The notes under the pieces are model-generated. The model was not told the DNA's origin, ran no database searches, and saw nothing but the letters and a program-made list of their open reading frames with translations. The position numbers and the translations under genes are program-made. From assembly GCA_016930535.1 (NCBI GenBank), contig JAFGGN010000093.1:1-44643 (forward strand): DNA of 44,643 nt. The letters run 5' to 3'. Below are positions 42,198-44,643 of this stretch, piece after piece (position 1 is the first letter of the stretch; the number at the start of each line of letters is the position of its first letter). This DNA is from a bacterium. Its GTDB lineage: Bacteria > Zhuqueibacterota > QNDG01 > JAFGCO01.

Positions 42198-44282
42198 ATG
42201 GCCATGCACATACAGCAAATCAATATCCGGGATCTGGGTCCGGTCAGGCAATTCCAGGCGGATCTGAAAAAACTGAATCTGATTTTCGGCCGCAATGAGC
42301 AGGGCAAAACATGGATCGTTGAATTTATTGTTCAGTCGCTGTTCAGGAAGAGCAAGAGCTGGAGACTGAGGGATGTCAGGGGAAACGGGAAAATCATTCT
42401 GACCGGTTTCGGAGAGGCGCCTCTGGAATTTACGCCGGCATCCGAAAAGCTCGAGACCCTGCTGGATCGGAGCGAAAATGCATGGCCGCCGGATTTTTCG
42501 CGTCTCCTTGTCGTCAAAGGAGCAGATCTGGCCCTGACCGCGGATGACGGCGGTATCGATAAAGGCACATTAAAACAGTTTCTTTCCAACCAGAGGCTCC
42601 TGGACCGTATTCAGGACAATATTTCCGACACCATACAGAAATCCACGATCGAAGGCGGCCAGATACTCGGACCGAAAAGAAAAGAGATCGTCAGGCGCGA
42701 AGAACTGCTCAACCAGCTCAAATGGATCGATTCCCTCTTCGACCAGATTGCGCGCGGATACGGCGGCAGTACAAGAAAAACCCTGGAAATTGAAAAAGAG
42801 AACCTGCTGATAAAAAGGGATGCGCTGATCCGTGCAAGGGGATATACAGCCCATCTGCTGGCCCGTGAAATCATGCAGCTCGAATCGGATACTGAGGCCC
42901 TGGACGAACGGACACTCGAATCAGTCCGGGAACAGCTGCGTGATTATCATCTGCAAAAAGAGCAGCTGCAGCAGATTCAGAAGGACCTGAAAGAAGCGGC
43001 CGCACGGGCGGCCCATTACCCGTGGATCGAAAAGGCCGTGAACCTGTACCGGGAACGGCTGACCCGCCTTCCTCCGAAACCCCGGCTGGTTTATCTGCTG
43101 CTTCCCGTGATTTTTGCGGTAATGACGGCATGGTTCATGATTGGGGCCAGGCAATGGCCTTCCCTGGCTTCGCTTGTCCTGACGCTTGTCTCATCCGGGA
43201 TCTATGTATTGCTGACCCGGAGACATGCCGGCAGACAGGCGGACCGTGAAGAGCTTGAACGGATCGTTTCGGAGTATGAGCATCAATTCAAACAGCCATT
43301 CTCCGGACTTTCCCAGATGGAAGTGATTCTCGAAACACTCAGAAAGGCCCATGATCAGATCGAACCGCTGTCCAGGCAGCTCGACCGGTTCCGTCTGGCG
43401 ATGGATCAGAAAAAACAACTGATCGACCAGGCCTGGATCACGCTGTACGGTCAGGTGATACCGGAGAGCGGCTGGAACGGGGCCGTGCATGACCATGCGG
43501 AAAAGATCCGCTCGATGAGGCAGACGCTCCAGAAAAAGCAGATACAGCTCGCCGGCCTTCAGATCGGGGAGCCGGATTACGTGGAAACGGATCCGGGAAT
43601 ACGTTACGATCAGAAGCAGTTGGATGCCGTGGCCTCCGGTATCGACCGCATCGAATCCGAAATCGCCGAATCCTATAACAAACTGAACACGCTGAAACAC
43701 CTGATCTGCAAGGAGACCGGGGACACGGTGGATCTGTCATGGGAGAAGCTGATTGAGAATCTTCAGAAACGGCGCGAAGAAACACTGTCCGGTTACCGGG
43801 ATGTCACAGCAGAAATTATGGGGAAACTGGCCGTCCACCGGGTCATCGAAAGACTGAGGTCCGTGGAAGACGAGAAAATCGCAGACGGTCTGAACGATCC
43901 GGAAATATCCGGCCCGCTGAAAAAAATGACGGGGCGGTACACGCAGATCCGGATGCATGAAGAAGATATATTTGTCGGCGATGAATTCAATGAATTCGTA
44001 CTCTCCGATTTAAGTACGGGCACACGGGAACAGGTGCTGATGGCCCTGAGGCTCGGCTTTGCCTCGAAACTGACGGGCCGGGACCGGCTGTTCCTGATTC
44101 TGGACGACGCGTTTCAGCATTCGGACTGGAAGCGCAGACCGCATATGGTCGATATGATGGTCGATCTCGCGAAGGACGGCTGGCAGATCATCTATTTTAC
44201 CATGGACGATCATATACGGGATCTGTTCAGGGAGAAAGGGAAAGCGCTGGGCCGGGAGTTTCTGTACAAGGCAATCGAATAA
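42198..44282 (+). CDS. SbcC/Rad50-like ATPase with membrane helices in the coiled coil (YhaN type)
   Basis: The 694-residue ABC-type ATPase has Walker A FGRNEQGKT (30-38), ABC signature LSTGTREQVLMALRLGF (605-621) and Walker B LFLILDDAFQHSD (631-643). Between the ATPase halves lie coiled coils (~160-290, ~345-560), and at their tip two hydrophobic helices, VYLLLPVIFAVMTAWFMIG (~298-316) and LASLVLTLVSSGIYVLL (~323-339), where Rad50 carries a CxxC zinc hook. No CxxC is present. This predicts a membrane-tethered partner for the upstream nuclease. The length is short for SbcC but normal for YhaN-like proteins. It is the last gene before the end repeat. Confidence 0.88.
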   Translation: MAMHIQQINIRDLGPVRQFQADLKKLNLIFGRNEQGKTWIVEFIVQSLFRKSKSWRLRDVRGNGKIILTGFGEAPLEFTPASEKLETLLDRSENAWPPDFSRLLVVKGADLALTADDGGIDKGTLKQFLSNQRLLDRIQDNISDTIQKSTIEGGQILGPKRKEIVRREELLNQLKWIDSLFDQIARGYGGSTRKTLEIEKENLLIKRDALIRARGYTAHLLAREIMQLESDTEALDERTLESVREQLRDYHLQKEQLQQIQKDLKEAAARAAHYPWIEKAVNLYRERLTRLPPKPRLVYLLLPVIFAVMTAWFMIGARQWPSLASLVLTLVSSGIYVLLTRRHAGRQADREELERIVSEYEHQFKQPFSGLSQMEVILETLRKAHDQIEPLSRQLDRFRLAMDQKKQLIDQAWITLYGQVIPESGWNGAVHDHAEKIRSMRQTLQKKQIQLAGLQIGEPDYVETDPGIRYDQKQLDAVASGIDRIESEIAESYNKLNTLKHLICKETGDTVDLSWEKLIENLQKRREETLSGYRDVTAEIMGKLAVHRVIERLRSVEDEKIADGLNDPEISGPLKKMTGRYTQIRMHEEDIFVGDEFNEFVLSDLSTGTREQVLMALRLGFASKLTGRDRLFLILDDAFQHSDWKRRPHMVDMMVDLAKDGWQIIYFTMDDHIRDLFREKGKALGREFLYKAIE

Positions 44283-44339
44283 GTGCAGGAACACGGACCA
44301 AAGTGGAACAAAATTCAGGAAATAGGATTAAAGAAGTCA

Positions 44340-44643
44340 TAGGGTCTGTTGGGTCATAGGGTCATTGGGTCGTAGAGTCGCCGGGTCGGGGACTGAAACG
44401 GAGAGGTGAGAAACGGAGAGACGGAGAAAAAGATTTAAGACTAAAGAATAAAGACCAAAGACCAAAGATTGAAAAGCCCCGTAGGGGCGGTATATTTATA
44501 GCATTGAAGATTCAACACATAATCTTAGTCCCGTAGGGACGAAATATTTTTAGAAGCCGTAGGGACGTAATATTTGTAGAGACCGTTTTTCGCCGTCTGC
44601 GGTCCCGGTTTTATTTGGAATTTGGTGTTTGTGATTTATTTGT
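44340..44643. repeat. Right arm of the composite inverted repeat
   Basis: The reverse complement of the left end. It contains a degenerate 8-bp array (44340-44390), the 'aaaaagatttaagactaaag' block, and palindromic units at 44476-44488 (GCCCCgtaGGGGC), 44528-44540 (GTCCCgtaGGGAC) and 44556-44566, with spacing mirroring the left arm. It ends in TTTGTGATTTATTTGT. A 7-bp duplication (accaaag) distinguishes it from the left arm. The 57 bp from the last stop codon to this repeat hold nothing recognisable. Confidence 0.85.

Noticed and set aside
1..44643. The whole window as a composite transposon or integrative element.
   Set aside because: No transposase, integrase, target-site duplication or plasmid gene is visible, and the cargo includes core functions (asd, partner-switching module, SbcCD-like pair).

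Overview
This window looks like one contig from an uncultured Gram-negative bacterium of the FCB superphylum (Fibrobacterota-Chlorobi-Bacteroidota), probably a branch outside classical Bacteroidota such as KSB1 or Calditrichota. This is inferred from family content: four secreted proteins with C-terminal type IX secretion (T9SS) sorting domains ('YPNPFNP' type), a PorV-family outer-membrane protein, a TonB receptor with an N-terminal carboxypeptidase-regulatory-like domain, and lipoproteins with a 'NPxDPxNP' stretch after the lipid cysteine. The best promoters here look like ordinary sigma-70 hexamers (TTGACT-17-TATTAT, TTGATT-17-TATATT), not the Bacteroidetes TAnnTTTG type. No rRNA, tRNA, CRISPR array, transposase or phage gene was seen. 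Both ends carry the same composite repeat in inverted orientation, which suggests that assembly stopped at a dispersed repeat.

Left half, minus strand (21.8 to 0.4 kb). A LacI-type regulator is followed by a secreted carbohydrate-binding T9SS protein with duplicated modules, a TonB-dependent receptor, a PorV-family barrel, a 1256-residue T9SS surface protein, a parvulin-type chaperone, a family 26 glycoside hydrolase (mannanase type), an SGNH-like/FN3/DNRLRE secreted protein and a PQQ-type beta-propeller. This resembles a polysaccharide utilisation locus in which PorV-type and T9SS surface proteins sit where Bacteroidota would have SusD. The last gene is asd (aspartate-semialdehyde dehydrogenase), which has its own promoter and control region.

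The most striking element is the 180-bp region between the propeller gene and asd. A promoter leads directly into a 28-codon leader ORF in which 16 residues are Lys, Thr or Met, the end products of the pathway that asd feeds. The leader is followed by three mutually exclusive RNA pairings: a protector, a 12-bp antiterminator, and a perfect 14-bp terminator with a U tract, all before the asd start. This is the layout of a ribosome-mediated transcription attenuator, here apparently starting on a leaderless ORF.

Right half, plus strand (22.2 to 44.3 kb). A 424-bp divergent region holds two matching LacI-type operators and two promoters. It is followed by a CsgG-like protein and two lipoproteins; an SGNH lipoprotein and a GT-C-type membrane glycosyltransferase; a DUF4124-glutaredoxin fusion and a Cys-rich protein; and four tightly overlapping envelope genes. 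Then comes a five-gene partner-switching module: three SpoIIE/RsbU-type PP2C phosphatases with different sensor regions, one STAS antagonist and one RsbW-type kinase, with no sigma factor in the window. A lone type IV pilin-like gene converges on it. The window ends with a two-gene SbcD/SbcC-like pair of YhaO/YhaN type, in which two membrane helices sit in the coiled coil where Rad50 has a zinc hook.
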